The position numbers and the translations under genes were made by a program. This document shows, in pieces, positions 26,101 to 33,251 of a stretch of 36,803 nucleotides of DNA; position 1 is the first letter of the stretch, and each line of letters opens with the position of its first letter. This stretch comes from JBIOWF01 sp044868295 (lineage in GTDB: Bacteria > Actinomycetota > Actinomycetes > Streptosporangiales > Streptosporangiaceae), in NCBI GenBank assembly GCA_044868295.1, contig JBIOWF010000110.1, positions 1-36,803 of the forward strand, in the 5' to 3' direction. The notes beneath the pieces are model-generated. The model ran no database searches and was not told the DNA's origin. It saw nothing but the letters and a program-made list of their open reading frames with translations.

Positions 26101-26751
26101 GGCGGCCAGGGCCTCGACGTGCCGGCCCGAGCCGTACAGGGCGCGCATGAGCTGGCCGCGCAGCCGCTCCCGCAAGGGGTGCGCGGCGATCAGCGGAAGG
26201 ATCTCGGCGGCTACGCTCTCGTACCGGCCGAGCAGCAGGTCGGCGTCGATCCGGTCCTCGGTGGTGGCGATCCGCAGCTCTGCCAGCCGGGCGACCTCCG
26301 CGCCGTTGCACGGCAGGTCGGTCAGCGGGGCGCCGCGCCACAAGTCGAGCGCCTCGCTCAGGACGCGCGCGGCTCCGGCTGCGTCACCGCCGTCGAGCGC
26401 GCGGCGGCCCTCTCGCGCGAGCCGGGTGAAGAGATGGACGTCCACCTGGTCGGGGGACACGGCCAGGCGGTATCCGGACGCGTCAGCGACGACAAGGCCG
26501 CGATCGATCGTGGCCCGGAGCCGGGAAACGAGCGCCTGGAGCGCGTTGCCGACGGCGGCCGGAGGCCGGTCCTCCCACACTCCGGCGACGAGGACGTCCA
26601 CGGGGACGACGCGGCCGGCGTCGAGTAACAGGAGCGTGAGCAGCGCGCGCAGCCGCTGCCCGCCGATTTCGATCAGCTGTCCGTTCCGGCGGACCTCCAG
26701 GGGGCCGAGGATGGCGAAACGTACAACTGTGTCCAACGTCACCCCCTTCAT
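23200..26751 (-). CDS. AfsR/SARP-type transcriptional regulator (winged helix-BTAD-NB-ARC-TPR)
   Basis: A 1183-aa regulator. Residues about 10-100 form the OmpR-like DNA-binding domain (VRFAILGPLEVRRNGQLIEI) and about 105-245 the bacterial transcriptional activation domain. The NTPase domain has a P-loop GPGGAGKT (338-345) and Walker B-like LIVLDNCEH (421-429). The C-terminal half is helical TPR-like sequence. Such proteins activate secondary-metabolite or stress genes; the target here is unknown, with the convergent DrrAB exporter and the divergent lipoprotein as candidates. Three low-complexity inserts are encoded by tandem repeats or Ala/Gly-rich sequence. The start could instead be the TTG at 26736, which has AAGGGGG upstream and gives MDTVVRFAIL; the ATG at 26751 is the alternative given here. 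Confidence 0.92.
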   Translation of the reverse strand: MKGVTLDTVVRFAILGPLEVRRNGQLIEIGGQRLRALLTLLLLDAGRVVPVDVLVAGVWEDRPPAAVGNALQALVSRLRATIDRGLVVADASGYRLAVSPDQVDVHLFTRLAREGRRALDGGDAAGAARVLSEALDLWRGAPLTDLPCNGAEVARLAELRIATTEDRIDADLLLGRYESVAAEILPLIAAHPLRERLRGQLMRALYGSGRHVEALAAFEEARALFAEQLGVDPSPALAELHLAILRRDPVRPAPENRSVRPAPEDDPVRLAAGNHPVVPAGGGDPVWRAPEDRTRISAAQAVRKGNLRARLTSFVGREKDVTRAGELLAEHRLVTLLGPGGAGKTRLAVESAETLADGMEQGAWLVELAPLLDPAEIAQTVLNALGLRDAGLVPARRGKTPPLEIDATTRLAAALSGRRLLIVLDNCEHLIEAAAVLADRLLADCPGVRVLATSREPLGITGEMLWPVRPLDLDHAVRLFADRATAARPGYQVDGERPVVERICRELDGMPLAIELAAARLRTLSVEQIADRLNDRFRLLTGGSRTALPRHQTLRAVVDWSWELLDDDERRLAARLSVFAGGATLEGAEHVSDSVPGPRDPMPSEPVAPDPSAHAPRLHDPDSRDPGTLGLVTGPTTGPTAGSTTGPTAGSTAGHGAGDNGAAGDGEPWTLDVLGRLVDKSLVVFDDGRYLMLETIRVYAAERLAESGESQCVRLAHARFFTELAETADPRLRGKDQVEWLARLAAEHDNLSAALRWAIDAGEVDVALRLVGGLGWYWWLVGHRVEGSAKAAEVIRMTSDDTDPAKRAVALAIYGLAALGGDVDWDAAKAALQEATLLAGITTGNRAVAGAGPVAGAGGPGRLHPMVALAGPVLNLFLRQEEIGQGLFDDLIADPDPWLVASGHLFRGHVHVNNGMVSEGEAEARIALDGYRSVGDRWGIANSLAALAEVSTMRGKNDEAISVMREAVAFVDEIGATEETPYMRSSLAIAHNATGDRVAAEAALDEALRICLGGDDRAGQAQVYRIRGDFAREDGDLDLARDHYTESVRLLDAHGSSPPQFRAALHSSLGLLAEEEGDRARSRRLHRDALALAVDSQDGPILGHALIAMAGLALLEGEAERSAALLGGAAAMRGIDEVAGFDHVRITGNARAALGPEEFSRCHERGRFMPRDEMLALAGDYLS
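24791..24850. repeat. 12-bp tandem repeat, five copies, in the SARP-type regulator
   Basis: Five near-identical units, alternating CCCGCCGTTGAG, CCCGCCGTTGGG and CCCGTCGTTGAG forms, encode Gly/Pro/Thr/Ser repeats (GPTAGSTTGPTAGS) between the NTPase and TPR regions. A weaker sixth unit follows. Confidence 0.85.
25919..26011. repeat. 27-bp degenerate tandem repeat in the SARP-type regulator
   Basis: Units at 25946-25972 and 25973-25999 both begin CGTACCG, and a third begins at 26000. A diverged unit lies at 25919-25945. They encode nine-residue repeats of the DPVRPAPEN type in the linker between the BTAD and NTPase domains. Confidence 0.75.
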
Positions 26752-26790
26752 GCCTCGATTGTGGCTGATTCAGTACGTTCTCCGCGCCAC

Positions 26791-26805
26791 GGATCGCTGC
26801 GATCC
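26791..26805. promoter_or_regulatory. Perfect inverted repeat in the SARP/lipoprotein divergent promoter
   Basis: GGATCGCTGCGATCC is a seven-base perfect inverted repeat around one central base. It lies in the 93-bp region between the divergent SARP-type regulator and PEBP-lipoprotein genes. Candidate operator; the binding protein is unknown. Confidence 0.4.
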
Positions 26806-26844
26806 GGTCGGCGCACCATCCGTATCCGCGTAGCATCTTCGGGC

Positions 26845-27390
26845 ATGGGGTCGCCGAACAAGTCAGCACGCGCGTGGCGTGCCGCCGTCGTCATGGCGGT
26901 CGCGTTCACCGCATCGGGCTGTGGGATCCTGGGTGGCGGATCGCCCAGGAACCTTGACGTGATCAGCGTCTCGAGCCCTCGGTTCCGGGACGGCGCCCCG
27001 CTGCCGCACGGCTATTCCTGCAGCGGAGGGATGGGCAATCCACCGCTCCGCTGGTCGGGAACGTCGGGCGCCAAGTCGGTGGCCCTCGTGGTCGACGACA
27101 ACAACCCTCGAAGTGGCTCGGAGGTGCATTGGGTGGTGTTCAACATCGATCCCGACACGACCGAGCTGGGCGAGAACGACGTCCCCCGGGACGCCCTGCA
27201 GGGGAAAACGACATACGGAAAAGTCGGATATGCACCCCCCTGTCACACTGATGGCAGTTACCGTTTCACCATCTACGCCCTCGACGCGAAACTGGGTCTC
27301 CAACAGGGCGCCCCCCTCTCGGAGACCCTGGAGCGCATCGCGGATCACACCATCGCCCGCGGTCGCCTCACTGCGGCCAACATCGAGTGA
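26845..27390 (+). CDS. YbhB/YbcL (PEBP-like) lipoprotein
   Basis: A 181-aa exported lipoprotein. Residues 1-26 form a lipoprotein signal ending in the lipobox ASGC. The mature part is a phosphatidylethanolamine-binding-protein-like domain: ISVSSPRFRDGAPLPHGYSC, then NPPLRWSGTSGAKSVALVVDD, then VHWVVFNIDP, and PPCHTDGSYRFTIYALD. These match the YbhB/YbcL family, whose bacterial function is poorly known. The start ATG gives a clean signal peptide, and upstream in-frame codons add only polar sequence. It diverges from the SARP-type regulator across a 93-bp region with a palindrome. The following 27391-27573 gap holds a possible 21-codon leader ORF. Confidence 0.9.
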   Translation: MGSPNKSARAWRAAVVMAVAFTASGCGILGGGSPRNLDVISVSSPRFRDGAPLPHGYSCSGGMGNPPLRWSGTSGAKSVALVVDDNNPRSGSEVHWVVFNIDPDTTELGENDVPRDALQGKTTYGKVGYAPPCHTDGSYRFTIYALDAKLGLQQGAPLSETLERIADHTIARGRLTAANIE

Positions 27391-27511
27391 CATGCTGAAC
27401 ACCGGAGGTAGTAGTGGCAAACCAATCTTCACCTAGGGTGTGACAACGGTCATTGTGGTCGAGCAGAATCGGATCCAATTGCTGAGCGCAGGTGATCAAA
27501 GGGGGCAGATC

Positions 27512-27577
27512 GTGTCGATGGCCGCGCGATCTCACCGGCGCCGCTGGAAGGCCATGGCCTTGAGGGTGGTGCTATGA
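27512..27577 (+). CDS. Candidate 21-aa leader ORF coupled to the low-complexity membrane protein
   Basis: GTG at 27512 has a strong AAAGGGGGCAGATC upstream. The reading encodes a short basic peptide (starts MSMAARSHRRRWK) and ends in a TGA overlapping the next gene's ATG (ATGA). The main gene has a weaker ribosome binding site of its own, so this ORF may drive coupled translation. It could also be chance. Confidence 0.35.
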   Translation: MSMAARSHRRRWKAMALRVVL

Positions 27578-29394
27578 CCGGGGTCATTGTGGGCCTCGTC
27601 GCCGTCGTGCTCCTTGTGCTCGTTGTCGTGGCACTGGGCATGCGGTCGATGAATCGCAGAGAGAGCGCTCTCTCCTCTGAGCGGATCAAAGCGATGGCCG
27701 AAGGCAAGGGAGCGAAGTCCCGGCGGCCGGCAGAAGAGACCTTTTTCGAAAGCTTCCCCAAGGACTTCGACGCCTTCGAGGAACCCGCGGAGCGCGCCGC
27801 GTCGAAACAGCGCGCCGGGGGCACCCGTCCCGCCCCCCGCCCCGGTGGCCGTCAGGCCGCCCGCCCCGCGCAGCGCGGGAACAAGCAGCCCACCGCGCCA
27901 CGAGGCCGCCGCGGCGTCGACGAGTGGGGCGAGCCGGACGACTACGACGATGATTACTGGACCCGCGTCCGCGCCGACGACGGTGCTTTCGGGGGCACGA
28001 TCGCCGCGCGGATGGCCGCGCCCAGGCCGGTCGCCCAGACCGCCGACTCTCCTGGCAACAGCATGGCGGACGCCAACGCCGTCACGGTCCAGGCCCCGCT
28101 GCCACAGCGTCCCGTCCCCGCCGCCGCTGGGCTGGCGGACCTGGTCGAGCCGCGGCGCGCCCCGGCGGCGTCGGTCATCGCGGAGCAGAAGACGGTGACC
28201 TTCTCCGCTCCGACACCCGACGTGCTCGGCGCTCCCAGCGCTCCCGCGCCCGCCCGCCGGCCTGACCCGCTGTCTCCCGCCAACGGACCCTCCCGGGCGA
28301 ACCCGGCCGGCCCAGCCAATCCGGCCAAACCGATCAGCCCGGCACAGGCGTTCGAGACCGACCCCTTCTTCGCTCCACGCTCCACGGGGCCTTTCGAGTC
28401 CCCGCGCACCAGCGGATCTTTCCCCCCGGCCCGGGGCACGGGCCCCATCGAGACCACTCCTCCGGCGGCGCCCGCCCCTGCCACGGGCCCCTATGCGTCT
28501 CCTCGCACGAGCGGGTCGTTCCCCGCGGCCGGGAGCACGGGCCCCTTCGAAACCACAGCTCCGAACTTCCGGGGCACCGGTCCCGTCGAGACCACTCCTC
28601 CGGCGGCGCCCACCCCTGCCACGGGTTCCTTCGCCGGCCCGTCCACCGGCTCGTTCGAAGCGGTACGCGGCACCGGCCCGTTCGAGACCACCGCCCCCTC
28701 CATCAACTCGATCGAGACACGGCCCGCGTACGAGCCGCCCCGCGCGGACTCCTACGACGTGACACGCGGCGTCACCGGGCCGTTCTCGGCCGACACCGGC
28801 CCCTCGTATGTCGTCCCGGCCACGGCGAGCGAGCCGGTGGCCTACGCCGCTCCGCCGGCCGCTGCTTCCCCCGCTCCGCCGGCCGCCGGCGCGCCGGGCT
28901 GGTCGGGCGCCCGTGACGTGCTGGACGACCCCGAGCCGCCGCGCAACACCTCCTCGTGGCCGTCCTGGCCGAGCGGCGGTGAGAGCCACCAGCCGTCGGC
29001 TCCGGCCGCATACGACGGCTACTCGTCGTCGTATTCACCGGAGAAGATCCACTCGTCCGAGCCCTCCACCTACGAGGTGAGCGCGGGCTGGGCGACGATC
29101 GACGCCTCTGACACGGTCACCGGGCCCAGCCCCGCCATGGGGGTTCCCACCGGCCCTTCGCGGGCGGTCTCACCGTACGATCAGGCCTCGTACGACTCCG
29201 GGGCCGGTCGGAGCCAGTACGGCTACGAGCAGCAGGGGTACGGCGCCGCCGAGCAGCCTGCGGCGCGAGCGGATCAGGACTCCGGCGGCAGCTGGCCTTC
29301 CTACGACGAGTTGTACGGCAACACCTCGGAGACGAGCACCCGCCGGGGCAGCCACCGCAATCCCGAGAACGACTATCCGGACTATTACCGCTGA
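27574..29394 (+). CDS. Single-span membrane protein with a long low-complexity, Tyr/Gly/Ser-rich cytoplasmic tail
   Basis: A 606-aa protein of unknown function. Residues about 3-23 form one hydrophobic span (GVIVGLVAVVLLVLVVVALGM) followed by RSMNRRE, so the bulk is predicted cytoplasmic. Residues 25-130 are charged (FFESFPKDFDAFEEP). About 130-430 are Pro/Thr/Ala-rich with imperfect 46-residue repeats built from GTGPxETTPPAAPxPATG and TGSF motifs. The C-terminal 170 residues are enriched in Tyr, Ser, Gly and Gln (SYDQASYDSG, QYGYEQQGYG, ending YPDYYR), resembling prion-like sequences. No catalytic domain is visible. It precedes the SulP-carbonic anhydrase gene by 49 bp, same strand, so a functional tie is possible but not shown. 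Confidence 0.85.
   Translation: MTGVIVGLVAVVLLVLVVVALGMRSMNRRESALSSERIKAMAEGKGAKSRRPAEETFFESFPKDFDAFEEPAERAASKQRAGGTRPAPRPGGRQAARPAQRGNKQPTAPRGRRGVDEWGEPDDYDDDYWTRVRADDGAFGGTIAARMAAPRPVAQTADSPGNSMADANAVTVQAPLPQRPVPAAAGLADLVEPRRAPAASVIAEQKTVTFSAPTPDVLGAPSAPAPARRPDPLSPANGPSRANPAGPANPAKPISPAQAFETDPFFAPRSTGPFESPRTSGSFPPARGTGPIETTPPAAPAPATGPYASPRTSGSFPAAGSTGPFETTAPNFRGTGPVETTPPAAPTPATGSFAGPSTGSFEAVRGTGPFETTAPSINSIETRPAYEPPRADSYDVTRGVTGPFSADTGPSYVVPATASEPVAYAAPPAAASPAPPAAGAPGWSGARDVLDDPEPPRNTSSWPSWPSGGESHQPSAPAAYDGYSSSYSPEKIHSSEPSTYEVSAGWATIDASDTVTGPSPAMGVPTGPSRAVSPYDQASYDSGAGRSQYGYEQQGYGAAEQPAARADQDSGGSWPSYDELYGNTSETSTRRGSHRNPENDYPDYYR
28370..28700. repeat. Imperfect 138-bp repeat in the low-complexity membrane protein gene
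   Basis: The run GAGACCACTCCTCCGGCGGC begins at 28450 and again at 28588, 138 bp apart, with matching surroundings (46 codons). Smaller TGPFE/TGSF-encoding sub-repeats fill the region. Confidence 0.7.
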
Positions 29395-29443
29395 TTGCCC
29401 GGCTGTTGTCGTGTGACTGGCTGTCGTCACATAGAGTCGCTAT

Positions 29444-31696
29444 GTGACAGAGCGTAGCGGTTCGGATTCGTGTCGTAATCGCATGTCGGTGCTTCGGCGC
29501 GACGTTCCTGCCTCTCTCGTGGTCTTCCTGGTGGCGGTGCCGCTCTCCCTGGGCATCGCGGTCGCGTCCGGCGCACCCATCGCGGCGGGGCTGGTCGCCG
29601 CGGTCATCGGCGGCATCGTCGCGGGAGCGCTGGGCGGATCGGCGGTGCAGGTCAGCGGACCCGCCGCCGGTCTCTCCCTGGTCGTGGCCGAGCTCGTGCA
29701 GACGTACGGCTGGCGCGCGACCTGCATGATCACACTGCTGGCCGGCCTGCTGCAGTTGCTGCTGGGCGCCTTCCGGGTGGCCAGGGCGGCTCTGGGCGTC
29801 AGCCCGGCGGTCGTCCACGGCATGCTGGCCGGTGTAGGCGTCGTGATCGCGCTGTCGCAGCTCCACATCGTCCTCGGCGGCCGGCCACAGCGCTCCGCGC
29901 TGGAAAACCTCGTCGAGCTGCCTTCCCAGATCATCCACAATCACAGCCACGCCGTCATGATCGGCGTCCTCACCATCACAATCTTGATCTTTTGGGGGCG
30001 GCTCCCCCGGCTCAACTCCGTCCCGGCGCCCCTGGCCGCCCTGCTGATCGCCGCGGCCGCCGCGGGACTGTCAGGCTGGGATCTCACCCGGGTCGACCTG
30101 TCGGGCGGCCTCTCCTCACTGCAGGGGCCCGTGCTGCCCAAGGGCGACTGGCACGCCGTGCTCTCGGCCGTCCTGCTCGTCGCCCTGCTCGCGGGCGTGG
30201 AGTCCCTGCTCACCTGCGTCGCCTCGGACCGGCTGCACGACGGCCCGCGCGCGGACCTCGACAAGGAGCTGACCGCGCAGGGCCTGGCGAATGTCGTGTC
30301 CGGCGCGCTCGGCGGACTACCCGTGGCGGGCGTGGTCGTCCGGACGACCACCAACGTCCGGGCTGGAGGACGCAGTCGCTGGTCGACCGTGCTGCACGGC
30401 ACGTGGGTCCTCCTCTTCACGGTGGCCTTCGGCTGGGCGATCGCCCTGATCCCGATGGAGGCCCTGGCCGCGCTTCTGCTGTTCATCGGCGTCCAGATGG
30501 TCAATGTCGGCCACGCCCGCAATCTGCGCGGTCACGGCGAGATGCCGGTCTATTTCGTCACGATGGCCGGGGTGGTGGTGCTCGGCCTGGCCGAGGGGGT
30601 CGTGATCGGCCTCGGCCTCGCCGCATTGGTGGCGCTGCGCCGCCTCACCTGGGTTTCCGTGCAGGTGTCCCATCTCGGCGAGAGCTGGCGCGTCGTCGTT
30701 ACCGGCTCTCTCACGTTCATCGGCGTGCCCCGGCTGACCGACTCGCTCCGGACCATCCCGGCGGGAGCGACCGTCAGCCTCGATCTCCATGTCGACTTCA
30801 TGGACAACGCCGCCTTCGAGGCTCTTCACGCGTGGCGGCTGGAGCACGAGCGCGGTGGTGGCACGATCGACATCGACGAGGTCCACGACGAGTGGTACAC
30901 GGCCGCGGTCAGCGGAGCACGGATGTTCCCCGCCAAGAGCCCGCCCCGGCATGAGCGGTGGTGGCTGCCGTGGGCCGACCGGCGGCGCGGGACCCGGTCT
31001 CTCCATGCCGTATGGCCCACCCAGGCCGACGACGAGGCGCACGCCGAAGCCGACGACGAGGCGCCGGCCGTACCCGATCTTCTTGATGAAGGAACACGGG
31101 AGTTCCAGCGGCGGACCGCGCCCCTCGTGCGGCCCCTCCTGAACCGGCTGGCGCGCCGGCAGACACCATCGCACCTGTTCATCACCTGCGCGGACTCGCG
31201 GATCGTGCCGAACATCATCACGGCCAGCGGACCTGGGGACCTGTTCACAGTGCGCAACATCGGCAACCTGGTGCCCCGCTCGGCCAGCGCCCCGCCTGAC
31301 GACTCCGTGGCGGCGGCCATCGAATACGCCGTGAAAGTTCTGGGCGTCCGGACCATCACCGTCTGCGGTCACTCGGGATGCGGCGCCATGGCCGCCCTCC
31401 TCGGCGAGACGCCGGATCTGCCATCCCTGCAGAGCTGGCTCCGCCACGGTCGGCCGAGCGTGGCCCGATTCGTGGCGTCCCAGAGCTCCGGGGAGGACAG
31501 CGGGCCCCTGGACCGGCTCTGCCGGATCAACGTGATCCAGCAACTGCACAACCTCCGCACCTATCCACTGGTGCACGTGCTGGTGCAAGCCGGGAAGCTT
31601 GAACTCACAGGCCTCTACTTCGACATCGGGGCGGCCCGCGTGCACGTGCTCCAACAGGAGCGCTTCACCCCCGTCCCCGAACTCCGCACGGGCTGA
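29444..31696 (+). CDS. SulP-family anion transporter fused to a beta-carbonic anhydrase
   Basis: A 750-aa fusion. Residues about 15-400 are a SulP (SLC26-type) transporter with many hydrophobic spans (RRDVPASLVVFLVAVPLSLGIA, SAVQVSGPAAGLSLVVAEL, GALGGLPVAGVVVRTTTNVRAGGRS). About 410-480 are a degenerate STAS-like domain, then a charged linker. Residues about 540-750 are a beta-carbonic anhydrase with zinc ligands C582, H643 and C646 (CADSR, CGHSGCGA) and the D584-R586 dyad. All catalytic residues seem intact, so cytoplasmic CO2/bicarbonate interconversion is likely coupled to bicarbonate or sulfate transport. Mycobacterium tuberculosis Rv3273 has this architecture. The GTG start has a weak ribosome binding site; an in-frame ATG at 29483 is an alternative. 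Confidence 0.94.
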   Translation: MTERSGSDSCRNRMSVLRRDVPASLVVFLVAVPLSLGIAVASGAPIAAGLVAAVIGGIVAGALGGSAVQVSGPAAGLSLVVAELVQTYGWRATCMITLLAGLLQLLLGAFRVARAALGVSPAVVHGMLAGVGVVIALSQLHIVLGGRPQRSALENLVELPSQIIHNHSHAVMIGVLTITILIFWGRLPRLNSVPAPLAALLIAAAAAGLSGWDLTRVDLSGGLSSLQGPVLPKGDWHAVLSAVLLVALLAGVESLLTCVASDRLHDGPRADLDKELTAQGLANVVSGALGGLPVAGVVVRTTTNVRAGGRSRWSTVLHGTWVLLFTVAFGWAIALIPMEALAALLLFIGVQMVNVGHARNLRGHGEMPVYFVTMAGVVVLGLAEGVVIGLGLAALVALRRLTWVSVQVSHLGESWRVVVTGSLTFIGVPRLTDSLRTIPAGATVSLDLHVDFMDNAAFEALHAWRLEHERGGGTIDIDEVHDEWYTAAVSGARMFPAKSPPRHERWWLPWADRRRGTRSLHAVWPTQADDEAHAEADDEAPAVPDLLDEGTREFQRRTAPLVRPLLNRLARRQTPSHLFITCADSRIVPNIITASGPGDLFTVRNIGNLVPRSASAPPDDSVAAAIEYAVKVLGVRTITVCGHSGCGAMAALLGETPDLPSLQSWLRHGRPSVARFVASQSSGEDSGPLDRLCRINVIQQLHNLRTYPLVHVLVQAGKLELTGLYFDIGAARVHVLQQERFTPVPELRTG

Positions 31697-31794
31697 CCCG
31701 AACCGGGTGCTCGACGGAGTGCCTCTCGGCGAGAACAGGTCCGCCGAGGCCCGCCTGAGGGAACACGCTCACCGAATCCGCTCTCGGCGGATGA

Positions 31795-31977
31795 GCGGCC
31801 AGGGCACTGGCCGCCGGGTTGACGTGCCGCCCGGTGACCGAAACCGTCCGCGACACCTGGGCCTGGCTCAAGGACATCCCCGAGGACCGCCGCAGCTTCG
31901 CCACCTCCAGGCTCAGCCACGGCATCGCCCCCGAAAGGGAAACCGCCATCCTGACAGCCTGGGACACCCGCTCCTGA
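31795..31977 (+). pseudogene. C-terminal remnant of an NAD-dependent epimerase/reductase (SDR) gene
   Basis: The frame reads ALAAGLTCRPVTETVRDTW, then AWLKDIPEDRRSFATSRLSH, then GIAPERETAILTAWD before a stop at 31975-31977. This matches the extreme C terminus of actinobacterial NAD-dependent epimerase/dehydratase-type reductases. An in-frame TGA at 31792-31794 closes it upstream, and no other part of the roughly 330-residue protein is found in the preceding 100 bases. It is therefore a decayed fragment. The rest of the 349-bp gap (31697-32045) shows no gene. Confidence 0.6.
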
Positions 31978-32045
31978 CCCCAGCTTTCGTGTGAAGCCAC
32001 AGCGCTATAGCCGCTGTCGACCGGTTCGGGGTACTGTGGCAGCCC

Positions 32046-32678
32046 GTGGATATATTCAGCGCAATCGCCTCCTTCGCCGTCGTCGTAGGCCTGCTGACCC
32101 TCACTCCCGGTCTCGACACCGCGCTCATCATGCGGACCTCCTTGCTGTCGGGCAGGCGACCCGCTTGGGGCGTGGTCCTCGGCATCCAGATCGGAACTCT
32201 GGCATGGGGAGCCCTTACCGCTGCCGGCATCTCCGCGCTGCTCGCGGCGTCCCAGGTCGCGTACGACGTGGTGCGCTGGGCGGGCGCCGTCTACCTGGTA
32301 TGGATGGGTGCCCGCATGCTGTGGGAGAGCCGTGGCGGCGACGGTGCCGTGACGGCGACACCCGAGCAGCCGGAAGCCGGTGGATTCCTCTCTGCCCTCC
32401 GACGCGGCCTGCTCACCAACCTTCTCAATCCGAAGATGGGCGTGTTCTACATCGCCGTGCTTCCGCAGTTCATGCCGGAGGGCGTGTCACACGTGGCGAT
32501 GGGCCTGCTGCTCGCGAGCGTCCATGTGTGCGAGGGCCTCTTGTGGAGTGCCCTGCTCATCGGGTTCACCGGACTGCTGCGCGGCTGGTTGCGAAAGCCG
32601 GCCGTCAAACGCGGCCTGGACCGGCTGACGGGCACCATCGTGATCGCGTTCGGGCTGCGTCTCGCGACCCAGGATTAA
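32046..32678 (+). CDS. LysE/RhtB-family amino acid exporter
   Basis: A 210-aa inner-membrane exporter with about six spans. The LysE family signature is present: FAVVVGLLTLTPGLDTALIM with the conserved TPGxD, LGIQIGTLAWG, WAGAVYLVWMGARML, and RRGLLTNLLNPKMGVFYIAVLPQF (NPK motif). It probably exports a basic or neutral amino acid or derivative; the substrate cannot be read from sequence. The start is a GTG at 32046 with only a weak Shine-Dalgarno. It stands alone between a reductase remnant and the oppositely oriented RNase P RNA gene. Confidence 0.9.
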   Translation: MDIFSAIASFAVVVGLLTLTPGLDTALIMRTSLLSGRRPAWGVVLGIQIGTLAWGALTAAGISALLAASQVAYDVVRWAGAVYLVWMGARMLWESRGGDGAVTATPEQPEAGGFLSALRRGLLTNLLNPKMGVFYIAVLPQFMPEGVSHVAMGLLLASVHVCEGLLWSALLIGFTGLLRGWLRKPAVKRGLDRLTGTIVIAFGLRLATQD

Positions 32679-32732
32679 CGTGCCCTCGTAGGGATCCCAC
32701 CGGGGGCTGACCGCTGGTCAAGGGCTCGGCGG

Positions 32733-33126
32733 TGGACGAGCCGGCCTGTAGGCCGGGTTTTGTGATCAGCTTTCACTGACCGACGGCCATCCATCTAGGA
32801 CCGCCGTTGCCGGCGGCCTCAAGCGGTCTACCCGCGCGGCTCGGGCGGGCAGCCCTCGAACGTCGCGCGCGGGACGCTCCCGAGGGACGTCCCTTCTTGA
32901 CCTTGCTCCAGGTGGGGTTTACCTAGCCGCCCACGTCACCGTGGGCGCTGGTGGTCTCTTACACCACCCTTTCACCCTTACCTCCCGAAGGAGGCGGTCT
33001 GCTCTCTGTGGCACTGTCCCGCGGGTCACCCCGGGTCGGTGTTACCGACCACCTTGCCCTGTGGAGCCCGGACCTTCCTCGGCAGAGCGTGAAGCTCTGA
33101 CGCGGCCGTCCGGCCGACTCGTCCGC
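32733..33126 (-). ncRNA. rnpB: RNase P RNA, bacterial type A
   Basis: On the minus strand the conserved 5' segment GAGGAAGGTCCGGGCTCCAC is followed by ACAGGGCA. The distal core has GGTAAGGGTGAAAGGGTGG, the GTAAGAGACCACC stretch and GGTAAACCCCACC. The 3' end has ACAAAACCCGGCCTACAGG and closes P1 by pairing CTCGTCC with the 5' GGACGAG. The RNA is the ribozyme that removes tRNA 5' leaders together with the RnpA protein. Length, about 394 nt, is normal for actinobacteria. Ends are set from the P1 pairing and may be off by a few bases. The promoter should lie at 33130-33180; a clear -35/-10 pair is not evident. Confidence 0.96.
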
Positions 33127-33251
33127 CGTAACTCCAGTCTAGTTGCTACCAAGTCCGTTCCAGCCGAGCAACGAGCGGTTCCATGTCCAATGGTCACAGA
33201 ACGCAACACCGGCACTCGCCGTAAATCGGACGGCCGAGACATCAGAGCAGG

